DNA of 64,000 nucleotides from Apostichopus japonicus (taxonomy: Eukaryota > Echinodermata > Holothuroidea > Aspidochirotida > Stichopodidae): assembly GCF_037975245.1 (NCBI RefSeq), contig NC_092561.1:16127001-16191000 (forward strand). The letters are read 5' to 3'. Both the position numbers and the translations under genes were made by a program. The notes below the pieces were generated by a model. The model ran no database searches. It was given only the letters and a program-made list of their open reading frames with translations, and was not told the origin of the DNA. Numbering within the stretch: the stretch's first letter is position 1; the number at the start of each line of letters is the position of its first letter. Of this stretch, positions 27,407 through 46,039 are shown one piece after another.

Positions 27407-28409
27407 CTAGGTTTGTACGGTGTAAGGAGACAAGACAGGTATTAGAATCCATAATAATCCATAATAAATCCAACAATAACGATAAATAACCTCTAAGTCC
27501 TCCCCCACCACACACAAACACTCAATAGTTTCACTTGCGATGATCGCGACATAGCCACATATGAAAATCCGCTCTTTAGTAAGACTGACGTTCATTTTTC
27601 GCCACTGTCAACTTCTGCACCTTTCTAGCTAATTAGTCTGGAACAATAGCATGCGTGTTACGTAATCGACTCGCCAAGCCTAGCGAGCTTGGAAAAGTAA
27701 CTTCCTCGGCTCACATTACCAGTGATCTACCGCGTGAGCCAAATAAAATGCCCGAGGCAAGGGAAACTGTTCTGGCAGTGGTAAAAAAAGGGCGCATTTT
27801 CAAATGATATGTTGTCTCGCATTTGGGACTAATCGTGTAACGGTACAGTCGTGCATGCATTGTGTTCAATGGACAAGTAGCGATTCGGGAGGGGGGTGGA
27901 GGGGTGGGGGAAGTTCGTATTGTCTTGCTTCTTGGGTCGTATGTCTTAGAACTTCACTGGTTTGCTGTATTGGTGAACTGGGGGTTGTTGCAGAATTTTA
28001 TTACGTATAATAACCGACTTCACTTGAGTATAAATAAAAGGAGTTTACCCCTGCTCGACCTTCGCAAGAGGTCCTACGGGGGATAATATTGAAGTTTTGT
28101 AGAATAGACACTTCTTTTTTTTTCCTAGGGAAAGTTGTCTATATAAACAAACAGGAGGTCGGAACTGAAGAGCCAATTAGGTAGGGATTACTAAAGGGGG
28201 GGGGGACTTCACTTGAGGGAGGGGGTGGATTTCAATTACGGTGTTTTGAAATTTCTAGCAAAATTGCCTATGCATATAACTTATTTTGCCCGATGCTGGC
28301 GTATACATACACACACACATACATTCACTCACACAAAGAAAAGAATTAAGACGACGAATTGCATGTTTCGAGGGAGAGGAATGAGTAACTCTCTCTGGGG
28401 ATATTTGAT

Positions 28410-28425
28410 GGCCCTTAAAAGAGCC
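28410..28425 (-). terminator. Histone 3' stem-loop, H4 U6
   Basis: Consensus stem-loop. Confidence 0.93.
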
Positions 28426-28464
28426 GTTGGATTTCGATTCGTCTTCGTGACAGGAAAGATGCAT

Positions 28465-29935
<1,471 letters not shown>

Positions 29936-29971
29936 ATCGTATCTGTCTCCGACGGATTCTCGAAAACCAAC

Positions 29972-29987
29972 GGCTCTTTTAAGGGCC
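29972..29987 (+). terminator. Histone 3' stem-loop, H3 U6
   Basis: Consensus stem-loop. Confidence 0.93.
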
Positions 29988-31073
29988 ATCATATCTACCA
30001 GTTAAAGCAGATTTTTCTCTCCCTCCGAACATGCAACTTGTCGTCTCATTATTATTTTTTTTTTTTTTTTTTTTTTTTTAATGATTATCATTATTATTGT
30101 AATTATTACTTCTATGCTGGGTGGTTGGTGATTCCCTTCGTGCATGATGCAATTCACTAATCAATAATCAAAGTGAGCTTATCCCTAACTCATAATCATA
30201 ACCCCTAATCCACACACACACACACTCTATCCTAATCGCCTTGGTATTATAAGCGTGTTAACATGGGTTGACACACATCAGCGTGTATGTTAACGATCTC
30301 CAATACAAGAGAAGTAAATCTTAAAAACGTAGTAATATCTCTATCGTTCAAAGCACGGAAGATCTTAAATTTAATACCACTGCCATAACAGTTTACCTGC
30401 CTCGGGCATTTCAATAGGCTCTCGCAGTAGATCGGGGGAAAATTTGAGCTGATGCTCGTTCCCTCGGCTTGGCTTTGCGAATTGATTACGTAACACACCG
30501 ACTAAAATTTCCAGACTTAATAACATTGAAAGGTGCGAAACGATTAATACTTGCGGTAGTATATGCCTCGTTAGTTGTTACAAGTTTCAAATTTCTAAGA
30601 CTATTAATAATAAAGCCCTTAGGATCTGACTTAACACCCCAGATGCATTGCTACCAGTAAGCTCATTGAAGCAGCAAAACTCAATATCTATTTTTATTTC
30701 AAACCCCAAAAGTTACAAAAATTATTAATAAATAATAATAATAATAATAAGTTCCCTTTATCCCCTAATCCAAGATCTCTTGCTAAATACTTAATTCATA
30801 AAACCTGCGGCCAAAATCATGTGAAAAGTTCCCTACATACATTATATATAGTTTTTTAATTTTTTTTATTTTATGGGATGTTAGATTTCTGTCCAGCAGG
30901 AGTTTTCACTCAAATCTTGGGGTTTCTGACCTTTGGTTTTTGGCTGAGGGTCCGAAGCCCCACGATTATTAGGGTTGCAGCTAGCTGATACATCTAACTT
31001 AAAAGGAGAAATAAGACACTGACGCAAGCATGTTTGAGGAGAGGAATGAGTATGTCTTTCTGGGTGATTTGAT

Positions 31074-31089
31074 GGCCCTTAAAAGAGCC
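31074..31089 (-). terminator. Histone 3' stem-loop, truncated H2A U7
   Basis: Intact stem-loop retained although its gene has lost the promoter and 5' half. Confidence 0.92.
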
Positions 31090-31127
31090 GTTGGTAATCG
31101 ATGGGCGATTGCAATGCAACCTCCCCT

Positions 31128-31306
31128 TTAAGCCTTCTTGCCTCCGGATGTCTTCTTGGGTAGAAGGACAGCCTGGATGTTTGGAAGAACACCTCCCTGG
31201 GCGATGGTGACTCCGCTCAAGAGTTTGTTCAACTCCTCGTCGTTTCGGATGGCGAGTTGGAGATGACGGGGGATGATCCTGGTCTTCTTGTTGTCACGTG
31301 CAGCGT
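31128..31306 (-). pseudogene. H2A: Truncated histone H2A (U7), 3' half only
   Basis: Two bases of codon 68 plus codons 69-126 and the stop are kept, from AARDNKK to the C-tail, identical to intact copies. Sequence then jumps directly into the H4-H2B spacer (GTAAAAGCC), so codons 1-67, the divergent promoter and the whole H2B gene are gone. The fold is cut through its middle, so no functional H2A is possible. The lack of other changes suggests a recent deletion or an assembly join. Confidence 0.93.
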
Positions 31307-31830
31307 GTAAAAGCCAAAGGCAACAATATAAAAAAAAAAAAAAAACACACCCGTACTAAACGATACTAAAACGCATATAGTCCAAAACAATTTAAGAAGC
31401 ATGTAAATAGATTCAATCATAGTCCAGGTTTAAATATATATAAGTATGAGGAACTATAGTACAGTAAGAGAATTATTGTAAAAGCCTAAATACTAAACGA
31501 TACAAAATAGAGCCCTAAACGTAGTAAATAAATGAAAATTTTTAAATTAAAAAAAAAAAAAAAACATTACAGTAAGAGAATTATTACAAAATCCTAAAAC
31601 AGATCAAATACCCAATACTGAACGATACAAAATAGAGTCTAAACGTACTAAATAAATGAAAGATAAATATTAAAAAAAATAAAATGTTCAGAATTAAGTA
31701 ACTAGTTCCAAACGTAGTATCTATGCACAATAACAGTTAAAACACAGTCAATCACACAGTAAAAGCGAGTCTAACATAATATGCTTTCAAAGCAGTTTTT
31801 AAAAGTGGTAAGAGAAATGCATACACTCAC

Positions 31831-31942
31831 AGAGTTCGGTATAGGCATTCTGGGAGCGCTGACTGAGAAGGCTCTGTCGCCGGTCTTGCATCTTGTTCTC
31901 TTCTCCTTGAGCAATTCCTGCGATGATGACCGTAGGGTTCTG
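31831..31942 (-). other. Exon-like island (U7)
   Basis: Identical island, retained in the deleted unit. Confidence 0.4.
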
Positions 31943-32945
31943 CTAGGTTTGTACGGTGTAAGGAGACAAGACAGGTATTAGAATCCATAATAATCCATAA
32001 TAAATCCAACAATAACGATAAATAACCTCTAAGTCCTCCCCCACCACACACAAACACTCAATAGTTTCACTTGCGATGATCGCGACATAGCCACATATGA
32101 AAATCCGCTCTTTAGTAAGACTGACGTTCATTTTTCGCCACTGTCAACTTCTGCACCTTTCTAGCTAATTAGTCTGGAACAATAGCATGCGTGTTACGTA
32201 ATCGACTCGCCAAGCCTAGCGAGCTTGGAAAAGTAACTTCCTCGGCTCACATTACCAGTGATCTACCGCGTGAGCCAAATAAAATGCCCGAGGCAAGGGA
32301 AACTGTTCTGGCAGTGGTAAAAAAAGGGCGCATTTTCAAATGATATGTTGTCTCGCATTTGGGACTAATCGTGTAACGGTACAGTCGTGCATGCATTGTG
32401 TTCAATGGACAAGTAGCGATTCGGGAGGGGGGTGGAGGGGTGGGGGAAGTTCGTATTGTCTTGCTTCTTGGGTCGTATGTCTTAGAACTTCACTGGTTTG
32501 CTGTATTGGTGAACTGGGGGTTGTTGCAGAATTTTATTACGTATAATAACCGACTTCACTTGAGTATAAATAAAAGGAGTTTACCCCTGCTCGACCTTCG
32601 CAAGAGGTCCTACGGGGGATAATATTGAAGTTTTGTAGAATAGACACTTCTTTTTTTTTCCTAGGGAAAGTTGTCTATATAAACAAACAGGAGGTCGGAA
32701 CTGAAGAGCCAATTAGGTAGGGATTACTAAAGGGGGGGGGGACTTCACTTGAGGGAGGGGGTGGATTTCAATTACGGTGTTTTGAAATTTCTAGCAAAAT
32801 TGCCTATGCATATAACTTATTTTGCCCGATGCTGGCGTATACATACACACACACATACATTCACTCACACAAAGAAAAGAATTAAGACGACGAATTGCAT
32901 GTTTCGAGGGAGAGGAATGAGTAACTCTCTCTGGGGATATTTGAT

Positions 32946-32961
32946 GGCCCTTAAAAGAGCC
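32946..32961 (-). terminator. Histone 3' stem-loop, H4 U7
   Basis: Consensus stem-loop. Confidence 0.93.
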
Positions 32962-33000
32962 GTTGGATTTCGATTCGTCTTCGTGACAGGAAAGATGCAT

Positions 33001-34471
<1,471 letters not shown>

Positions 34472-34507
34472 ATCGTATCTGTCTCCGACGGATTCTCGAA
34501 AACCAAC

Positions 34508-34523
34508 GGCTCTTTTAAGGGCC
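34508..34523 (+). terminator. Histone 3' stem-loop, H3 U7
   Basis: Consensus stem-loop. Confidence 0.93.
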
Positions 34524-35609
34524 ATCATATCTACCAGTTAAAGCAGATTTTTCTCTCCCTCCGAACATGCAACTTGTCGTCTCATTATTATTTTTTTTTT
34601 TTTTTTTTTTTTTTTAATGATTATCATTATTATTGTAATTATTACTTCTATGCTGGGTGGTTGGTGATTCCCTTCGTGCATGATGCAATTCACTAATCAA
34701 TAATCAAAGTGAGCTTATCCCTAACTCATAATCATAACCCCTAATCCACACACACACACACTCTATCCTAATCGCCTTGGTATTATAAGCGTGTTAACAT
34801 GGGTTGACACACATCAGCGTGTATGTTAACGATCTCCAATACAAGAGAAGTAAATCTTAAAAACGTAGTAATATCTCTATCGTTCAAAGCACGGAAGATC
34901 TTAAATTTAATACCACTGCCATAACAGTTTACCTGCCTCGGGCATTTCAATAGGCTCTCGCAGTAGATCGGGGGAAAATTTGAGCTGATGCTCGTTCCCT
35001 CGGCTTGGCTTTGCGAATTGATTACGTAACACACCGACTAAAATTTCCAGACTTAATAACATTGAAAGGTGCGAAACGATTAATACTTGCGGTAGTATAT
35101 GCCTCGTTAGTTGTTACAAGTTTCAAATTTCTAAGACTATTAATAATAAAGCCCTTAGGATCTGACTTAACACCCCAGATGCATTGCTACCAGTAAGCTC
35201 ATTGAAGCAGCAAAACTCAATATCTATTTTTATTTCAAACCCCAAAAGTTACAAAAATTATTAATAAATAATAATAATAATAATAAGTTCCCTTTATCCC
35301 CTAATCCAAGATCTCTTGCTAAATACTTAATTCATAAAACCTGCGGCCAAAATCATGTGAAAAGTTCCCTACATACATTATATATAGTTTTTTAATTTTT
35401 TTTATTTTATGGGATGTTAGATTTCTGTCCAGCAGGAGTTTTCACTCAAATCTTGGGGTTTCTGACCTTTGGTTTTTGGCTGAGGGTCCGAAGCCCCACG
35501 ATTATTAGGGTTGCAGCTAGCTGATACATCTAACTTAAAAGGAGAAATAAGACACTGACGCAAGCATGTTTGAGGAGAGGAATGAGTATGTCTTTCTGGG
35601 TGATTTGAT

Positions 35610-35625
35610 GGCCCTTAAAAGAGCC
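35610..35625 (-). terminator. Histone 3' stem-loop, H2A U8
   Basis: Consensus stem-loop. Confidence 0.93.
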
Positions 35626-35663
35626 GTTGGTAATCGATGGGCGATTGCAATGCAACCTCCCCT

Positions 35664-36044
35664 TTAAGCCTTCTTGCCTCCGGATGTCTTCTTGGGTAGA
35701 AGGACAGCCTGGATGTTTGGAAGAACACCTCCCTGGGCGATGGTGACTCCGCTCAAGAGTTTGTTCAACTCCTCGTCGTTTCGGATGGCGAGTTGGAGAT
35801 GACGGGGGATGATCCTGGTCTTCTTGTTGTCACGTGCAGCGTTACCGGCCAATTCCAAGATCTCGGCGGCGAGGTATTCTAGTACGGCAGCCAGGTAGAC
35901 GGGTGCGCCAGCGCCGATCCTCTGGGCGTAATTTCCTCTTCGCAGGAACCTGTGTACACGACCTACTGGGAATTGAAGCCCTGCTCTTGCAGATCGACTC
36001 TTGGCCTTTGCCCTGGCCTTACCACCTTTGCCCCTGCCAGTCAT
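35664..36044 (-). CDS. H2A: Histone H2A (U8)
   Basis: Intact, identical protein. Confidence 0.98.
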   Translation of the reverse strand: MTGRGKGGKARAKAKSRSARAGLQFPVGRVHRFLRRGNYAQRIGAGAPVYLAAVLEYLAAEILELAGNAARDNKKTRIIPRHLQLAIRNDEELNKLLSGVTIAQGGVLPNIQAVLLPKKTSGGKKA

Positions 36045-36408
36045 GATGAAGTAAATTTGGGTATGTTTTCGACTTGAAACGAATCAAAGAAATGATTTGC
36101 CTGCCGGAAAGCTCTCATTCAAGTAGTCCGGACTCTAAAGCTACAGCACAGTGCCCTTATGAGGGGATTCTTTGCCACCCTTTGCCCTGATCGTACAATG
36201 CGTGAAAGAATTAAGAAAAGCTTCCGCATTGTGATTGGCCAGCTCGTGTGTGCTGTGCAATGCATAGCACGTGCTTTGTCAATATGGGAAGTTTTTCTGC
36301 TTCGCTGAAGTGATATCAAATCTGTCATAAATACATTTCGCAGCGTGGAGGACACTCATTCACTCATCGCTTTACTTACCGTATCGCAACGAAAACTTCA
36401 CGTCCAAA
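36045..36408. promoter_or_regulatory. Divergent H2A/H2B promoter (U8)
   Basis: Same layout. Confidence 0.73.
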
Positions 36409-36780
36409 ATGGCACCAAAAGCTGCAGGAAAGGGAGCAAAGAAGGCCGCCAAGTCCAAGGCACCTCGCAACCCAGGAGACAAGAAGAGGCGAAGGACCAG
36501 GCGTGAGACTTACAGTATCTACATCTACAAAGTCATGAAGCAGGTCCACCCAGACACCGGTATCTCTAGCCGTGCTATGTCTATCATGAACAGCTTCGTG
36601 AACGACATCTTCGAGCGTATCGCCGCCGAAGCTTCCCGTTTGGCCCACTACAACAGGAAGTCCACCATCACCAGTCGGGAGGTCCAGACCGCCGTCAGAC
36701 TGTTGCTGCCTGGTGAGCTCGCCAAGCATGCCGTCTCAGAGGGTACCAAGGCTGTCACCAAGTACACCACCTCCAAGTAG
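36409..36780 (+). CDS. H2B: Histone H2B (U8)
   Basis: Intact, identical to U2. Confidence 0.98.
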   Translation: MAPKAAGKGAKKAAKSKAPRNPGDKKRRRTRRETYSIYIYKVMKQVHPDTGISSRAMSIMNSFVNDIFERIAAEASRLAHYNRKSTITSREVQTAVRLLLPGELAKHAVSEGTKAVTKYTTSK

Positions 36781-36815
36781 ATTGTTCTTCTCGTGTAGAA
36801 GGCTCGACATCCAAC

Positions 36816-36831
36816 GGCTCTTTTAAGGGCC
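36816..36831 (+). terminator. Histone 3' stem-loop, H2B U8
   Basis: Consensus stem-loop. Confidence 0.93.
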
Positions 36832-37588
36832 ATCCTATATTCCAGAAACGGCAGACTTATCTCCCCCTCCTCAAACATGCAGTTTCGTTGTCTCTTATTT
36901 TAAGTAATCTAACATTGTATCATATATACCTGTTACTCTCAAGCCATTGACCGTGTAGTTGATCACGTTCTGGGGCCCGTTTATCGATAATAATAATATT
37001 AATAAGTGATATTTATATAGCGCATAATCAGCAAAGCTGCGCCAAAAAAAGAAAAAAAAAAGAAGTAAAAGCCAAAGGCAACAATATAAAAAAAAAAAAA
37101 AAACACACCCGTACTAAACGATACTAAAACGCATATAGTCCAAAACAATTTAAGAAGCATGTAAATAGATTCAATCATAGTCCAGGTTTAAATATATATA
37201 AGTATGAGGAACTATAGTACAGTAAGAGAATTATTGTAAAAGCCTAAATACTAAACGATACAAAATAGAGCCCTAAACGTAGTAAATAAATGAAAATTTT
37301 TAAATTAAAAAAAAAAAAAAAACATTACAGTAAGAGAATTATTACAAAATCCTAAAACAGATCAAATACCCAATACTGAACGATACAAAATAGAGTCTAA
37401 ACGTACTAAATAAATGAAAGATAAATATTAAAAAAAATAAAATGTTCAGAATTAAGTAACTAGTTCCAAACGTAGTATCTATGCACAATAACAGTTAAAA
37501 CACAGTCAATCACACAGTAAAAGCGAGTCTAACATAATATGCTTTCAAAGCAGTTTTTAAAAGTGGTAAGAGAAATGCATACACTCAC

Positions 37589-37700
37589 AGAGTTCGGTAT
37601 AGGCATTCTGGGAGCGCTGACTGAGAAGGCTCTGTCGCCGGTCTTGCATCTTGTTCTCTTCTCCTTGAGCAATTCCTGCGATGATGACCGTAGGGTTCTG
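37589..37700 (-). other. Exon-like island (U8)
   Basis: Identical island. Confidence 0.4.
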
Positions 37701-38704
37701 CTAGGTTTGTACGGTGTAAGGAGACAAGACAGGTATTAGAATCCATAATAATCCATAATAAATCCAACAATAACGATAAATAACCTCTAAGTCCTCCCCC
37801 ACCACACACAAACACTCAATAGTTTCACTTGCGATGATCGCGACATAGCCACATATGAAAATCCGCTCTTTAGTAAGACTGACGTTCATTTTTCGCCACT
37901 GTCAACTTCTGCACCTTTCTAGCTAATTAGTCTGGAACAATAGCATGCGTGTTACGTAATCGACTCGCCAAGCCTAGCGAGCTTGGAAAAGTAACTTCCT
38001 CGGCTCACATTACCAGTGATCTACCGCGTGAGCCAAATAAAATGCCCGAGGCAAGGGAAACTGTTCTGGCAGTGGTAAAAAAAGGGCGCATTTTCAAATG
38101 ATATGTTGTCTCGCATTTGGGACTAATCGTGTAACGGTACAGTCGTGCATGCATTGTGTTCAATGGACAAGTAGCGATTCGGGAGGGGGGTGGAGGGGTG
38201 GGGGAAGTTCGTATTGTCTTGCTTCTTGGGTCGTATGTCTTAGAACTTCACTGGTTTGCTGTATTGGTGAACTGGGGGTTGTTGCAGAATTTTATTACGT
38301 ATAATAACCGACTTCACTTGAGTATAAATAAAAGGAGTTTACCCCTGCTCGACCTTCGCAAGAGGTCCTACGGGGGATAATATTGAAGTTTTGTAGAATA
38401 GACACTTCTTTTTTTTTCCTAGGGAAAGTTGTCTATATAAACAAACAGGAGGTCGGAACTGAAGAGCCAATTAGGTAGGGATTACTAAAGGGGGGGGGGG
38501 ACTTCACTTGAGGGAGGGGGTGGATTTCAATTACGGTGTTTTGAAATTTCTAGCAAAATTGCCTATGCATATAACTTATTTTGCCCGATGCTGGCGTATA
38601 CATACACACACACATACATTCACTCACACAAAGAAAAGAATTAAGACGACGAATTGCATGTTTCGAGGGAGAGGAATGAGTAACTCTCTCTGGGGATATT
38701 TGAT

Positions 38705-38720
38705 GGCCCTTAAAAGAGCC
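38705..38720 (-). terminator. Histone 3' stem-loop, H4 U8
   Basis: Consensus stem-loop. Confidence 0.93.
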
Positions 38721-38759
38721 GTTGGATTTCGATTCGTCTTCGTGACAGGAAAGATGCAT

Positions 38760-40230
<1,471 letters not shown>

Positions 40231-40266
40231 ATCGTATCTGTCTCCGACGGATTCTCGAAAACCAAC

Positions 40267-40282
40267 GGCTCTTTTAAGGGCC
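40267..40282 (+). terminator. Histone 3' stem-loop, H3 U8
   Basis: Consensus stem-loop. Confidence 0.93.
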
Positions 40283-41368
40283 ATCATATCTACCAGTTAA
40301 AGCAGATTTTTCTCTCCCTCCGAACATGCAACTTGTCGTCTCATTATTATTTTTTTTTTTTTTTTTTTTTTTTTAATGATTATCATTATTATTGTAATTA
40401 TTACTTCTATGCTGGGTGGTTGGTGATTCCCTTCGTGCATGATGCAATTCACTAATCAATAATCAAAGTGAGCTTATCCCTAACTCATAATCATAACCCC
40501 TAATCCACACACACACACACTCTATCCTAATCGCCTTGGTATTATAAGCGTGTTAACATGGGTTGACACACATCAGCGTGTATGTTAACGATCTCCAATA
40601 CAAGAGAAGTAAATCTTAAAAACGTAGTAATATCTCTATCGTTCAAAGCACGGAAGATCTTAAATTTAATACCACTGCCATAACAGTTTACCTGCCTCGG
40701 GCATTTCAATAGGCTCTCGCAGTAGATCGGGGGAAAATTTGAGCTGATGCTCGTTCCCTCGGCTTGGCTTTGCGAATTGATTACGTAACACACCGACTAA
40801 AATTTCCAGACTTAATAACATTGAAAGGTGCGAAACGATTAATACTTGCGGTAGTATATGCCTCGTTAGTTGTTACAAGTTTCAAATTTCTAAGACTATT
40901 AATAATAAAGCCCTTAGGATCTGACTTAACACCCCAGATGCATTGCTACCAGTAAGCTCATTGAAGCAGCAAAACTCAATATCTATTTTTATTTCAAACC
41001 CCAAAAGTTACAAAAATTATTAATAAATAATAATAATAATAATAAGTTCCCTTTATCCCCTAATCCAAGATCTCTTGCTAAATACTTAATTCATAAAACC
41101 TGCGGCCAAAATCATGTGAAAAGTTCCCTACATACATTATATATAGTTTTTTAATTTTTTTTATTTTATGGGATGTTAGATTTCTGTCCAGCAGGAGTTT
41201 TCACTCAAATCTTGGGGTTTCTGACCTTTGGTTTTTGGCTGAGGGTCCGAAGCCCCACGATTATTAGGGTTGCAGCTAGCTGATACATCTAACTTAAAAG
41301 GAGAAATAAGACACTGACGCAAGCATGTTTGAGGAGAGGAATGAGTATGTCTTTCTGGGTGATTTGAT

Positions 41369-41384
41369 GGCCCTTAAAAGAGCC
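41369..41384 (-). terminator. Histone 3' stem-loop, H2A U9
   Basis: Consensus stem-loop. Confidence 0.93.
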
Positions 41385-41422
41385 GTTGGTAATCGATGGG
41401 CGATTGCAATGCAACCTCCCCT

Positions 41423-41803
41423 TTAAGCCTTCTTGCCTCCGGATGTCTTCTTGGGTAGAAGGACAGCCTGGATGTTTGGAAGAACACCTCCCTGGGCGAT
41501 GGTGACTCCGCTCAAGAGTTTGTTCAACTCCTCGTCGTTTCGGATGGCGAGTTGGAGATGACGGGGGATGATCCTGGTCTTCTTGTTGTCACGTGCAGCG
41601 TTACCGGCCAATTCCAAGATCTCGGCGGCGAGGTATTCTAGTACGGCAGCCAGGTAGACGGGTGCGCCAGCGCCGATCCTCTGGGCGTAATTTCCTCTTC
41701 GCAGGAACCTGTGTACACGACCTACTGGGAATTGAAGCCCTGCTCTTGCAGATCGACTCTTGGCCTTTGCCCTGGCCTTACCACCTTTGCCCCTGCCAGT
41801 CAT
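41423..41803 (-). CDS. H2A: Histone H2A (U9)
   Basis: Intact, identical protein. Confidence 0.98.
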   Translation of the reverse strand: MTGRGKGGKARAKAKSRSARAGLQFPVGRVHRFLRRGNYAQRIGAGAPVYLAAVLEYLAAEILELAGNAARDNKKTRIIPRHLQLAIRNDEELNKLLSGVTIAQGGVLPNIQAVLLPKKTSGGKKA

Positions 41804-42167
41804 GATGAAGTAAATTTGGGTATGTTTTCGACTTGAAACGAATCAAAGAAATGATTTGCCTGCCGGAAAGCTCTCATTCAAGTAGTCCGGACTCTAAAGC
41901 TACAGCACAGTGCCCTTATGAGGGGATTCTTTGCCACCCTTTGCCCTGATCGTACAATGCGTGAAAGAATTAAGAAAAGCTTCCGCATTGTGATTGGCCA
42001 GCTCGTGTGTGCTGTGCAATGCATAGCACGTGCTTTGTCAATATGGGAAGTTTTTCTGCTTCGCTGAAGTGATATCAAATCTGTCATAAATACATTTCGC
42101 AGCGTGGAGGACACTCATTCACTCATCGCTTTACTTACCGTATCGCAACGAAAACTTCACGTCCAAA
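41804..42167. promoter_or_regulatory. Divergent H2A/H2B promoter (U9)
   Basis: Same layout. Confidence 0.73.
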
Positions 42168-42539
42168 ATGGCACCAAAAGCTGCAGGAAAGGGAGCAAAG
42201 AAGGCCGCCAAGTCCAAGGCACCTCGCAACCCAGGAGACAAGAAGAGGCGAAGGACCAGGCGTGAGACTTACAGTATCTACATCTACAAAGTCATGAAGC
42301 AGGTCCACCCAGACACCGGTATCTCTAGCCGTGCTATGTCTATCATGAACAGCTTCGTGAACGACATCTTCGAGCGTATCGCCGCCGAAGCTTCCCGTTT
42401 GGCCCACTACAACAGGAAGTCCACCATCACCAGTCGGGAGGTCCAGACCGCCGTCAGACTGTTGCTGCCTGGTGAGCTCGCCAAGCATGCCGTCTCAGAG
42501 GGTACCAAGGCTGTCACCAAGTACACCACCTCCAAGTAG
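42168..42539 (+). CDS. H2B: Histone H2B (U9)
   Basis: Intact, identical to U2. Confidence 0.98.
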   Translation: MAPKAAGKGAKKAAKSKAPRNPGDKKRRRTRRETYSIYIYKVMKQVHPDTGISSRAMSIMNSFVNDIFERIAAEASRLAHYNRKSTITSREVQTAVRLLLPGELAKHAVSEGTKAVTKYTTSK

Positions 42540-42574
42540 ATTGTTCTTCTCGTGTAGAAGGCTCGACATCCAAC

Positions 42575-42590
42575 GGCTCTTTTAAGGGCC
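42575..42590 (+). terminator. Histone 3' stem-loop, H2B U9
   Basis: Consensus stem-loop. Confidence 0.93.
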
Positions 42591-43347
42591 ATCCTATATT
42601 CCAGAAACGGCAGACTTATCTCCCCCTCCTCAAACATGCAGTTTCGTTGTCTCTTATTTTAAGTAATCTAACATTGTATCATATATACCTGTTACTCTCA
42701 AGCCATTGACCGTGTAGTTGATCACGTTCTGGGGCCCGTTTATCGATAATAATAATATTAATAAGTGATATTTATATAGCGCATAATCAGCAAAGCTGCG
42801 CCAAAAAAAGAAAAAAAAAAGAAGTAAAAGCCAAAGGCAACAATATAAAAAAAAAAAAAAAACACACCCGTACTAAACGATACTAAAACGCATATAGTCC
42901 AAAACAATTTAAGAAGCATGTAAATAGATTCAATCATAGTCCAGGTTTAAATATATATAAGTATGAGGAACTATAGTACAGTAAGAGAATTATTGTAAAA
43001 GCCTAAATACTAAACGATACAAAATAGAGCCCTAAACGTAGTAAATAAATGAAAATTTTTAAATTAAAAAAAAAAAAAAAACATTACAGTAAGAGAATTA
43101 TTACAAAATCCTAAAACAGATCAAATACCCAATACTGAACGATACAAAATAGAGTCTAAACGTACTAAATAAATGAAAGATAAATATTAAAAAAAATAAA
43201 ATGTTCAGAATTAAGTAACTAGTTCCAAACGTAGTATCTATGCACAATAACAGTTAAAACACAGTCAATCACACAGTAAAAGCGAGTCTAACATAATATG
43301 CTTTCAAAGCAGTTTTTAAAAGTGGTAAGAGAAATGCATACACTCAC

Positions 43348-43459
43348 AGAGTTCGGTATAGGCATTCTGGGAGCGCTGACTGAGAAGGCTCTGTCGCCGG
43401 TCTTGCATCTTGTTCTCTTCTCCTTGAGCAATTCCTGCGATGATGACCGTAGGGTTCTG
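43348..43459 (-). other. Exon-like island (U9)
   Basis: Identical island. Confidence 0.4.
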
Positions 43460-44461
43460 CTAGGTTTGTACGGTGTAAGGAGACAAGACAGGTATTAGAA
43501 TCCATAATAATCCATAATAAATCCAACAATAACGATAAATAACCTCTAAGTCCTCCCCCACCACACACAAACACTCAATAGTTTCACTTGCGATGATCGC
43601 GACATAGCCACATATGAAAATCCGCTCTTTAGTAAGACTGACGTTCATTTTTCGCCACTGTCAACTTCTGCACCTTTCTAGCTAATTAGTCTGGAACAAT
43701 AGCATGCGTGTTACGTAATCGACTCGCCAAGCCTAGCGAGCTTGGAAAAGTAACTTCCTCGGCTCACATTACCAGTGATCTACCGCGTGAGCCAAATAAA
43801 ATGCCCGAGGCAAGGGAAACTGTTCTGGCAGTGGTAAAAAAAGGGCGCATTTTCAAATGATATGTTGTCTCGCATTTGGGACTAATCGTGTAACGGTACA
43901 GTCGTGCATGCATTGTGTTCAATGGACAAGTAGCGATTCGGGAGGGGGGTGGAGGGGTGGGGGAAGTTCGTATTGTCTTGCTTCTTGGGTCGTATGTCTT
44001 AGAACTTCACTGGTTTGCTGTATTGGTGAACTGGGGGTTGTTGCAGAATTTTATTACGTATAATAACCGACTTCACTTGAGTATAAATAAAAGGAGTTTA
44101 CCCCTGCTCGACCTTCGCAAGAGGTCCTACGGGGGATAATATTGAAGTTTTGTAGAATAGACACTTCTTTTTTTTTCCTAGGGAAAGTTGTCTATATAAA
44201 CAAACAGGAGGTCGGAACTGAAGAGCCAATTAGGTAGGGATTACTAAAGGGGGGGGGACTTCACTTGAGGGAGGGGGTGGATTTCAATTACGGTGTTTTG
44301 AAATTTCTAGCAAAATTGCCTATGCATATAACTTATTTTGCCCGATGCTGGCGTATACATACACACACACATACATTCACTCACACAAAGAAAAGAATTA
44401 AGACGACGAATTGCATGTTTCGAGGGAGAGGAATGAGTAACTCTCTCTGGGGATATTTGAT

Positions 44462-44477
44462 GGCCCTTAAAAGAGCC
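44462..44477 (-). terminator. Histone 3' stem-loop, H4 U9
   Basis: Consensus stem-loop. Confidence 0.93.
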
Positions 44478-44516
44478 GTTGGATTTCGATTCGTCTTCGT
44501 GACAGGAAAGATGCAT

Positions 44517-45987
<1,471 letters not shown>

Positions 45988-46023
45988 ATCGTATCTGTCT
46001 CCGACGGATTCTCGAAAACCAAC

Positions 46024-46039
46024 GGCTCTTTTAAGGGCC
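46024..46039 (+). terminator. Histone 3' stem-loop, H3 U9
   Basis: Consensus stem-loop. Confidence 0.93.

Larger units (their letters stand above)
26487..28464. other. H2B-H4 spacer (U6)
   Basis: Same elements as U1. The GTAAAAGCC at 26771 is the point to which the U7 deletion joins. Confidence 0.83.
29936..31127. other. H3-H2A spacer (U6/U7)
   Basis: Full-length spacer leading to the truncated H2A; it shows no extra damage. Confidence 0.83.
31307..33000. other. Shortened spacer (U7)
   Basis: Begins at the deletion joint and runs to H4. It has lost the H2B 3' module and the SINE-like end, but keeps the A-rich tracts, tandem duplication, exon-like island, repeat copy B and direct repeats. 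Confidence 0.85.
34472..35663. other. H3-H2A spacer (U7/U8)
   Basis: Same elements as U1. No gene seen. Confidence 0.83.
36781..38759. other. H2B-H4 spacer (U8)
   Basis: Same elements; the G run near 38489 is slightly longer than in neighbours. Confidence 0.83.
40231..41422. other. H3-H2A spacer (U8/U9)
   Basis: Same elements as U1. No gene seen. Confidence 0.83.
42540..44516. other. H2B-H4 spacer (U9)
   Basis: Same elements; the G run near 44249 is shorter than in other units. Confidence 0.83.

Noticed and set aside
31229-31420. New 63-residue ORF across the U7 deletion joint
   Set aside because: Out of frame with H2A and made largely of T-tract translation; by-product of the joint.
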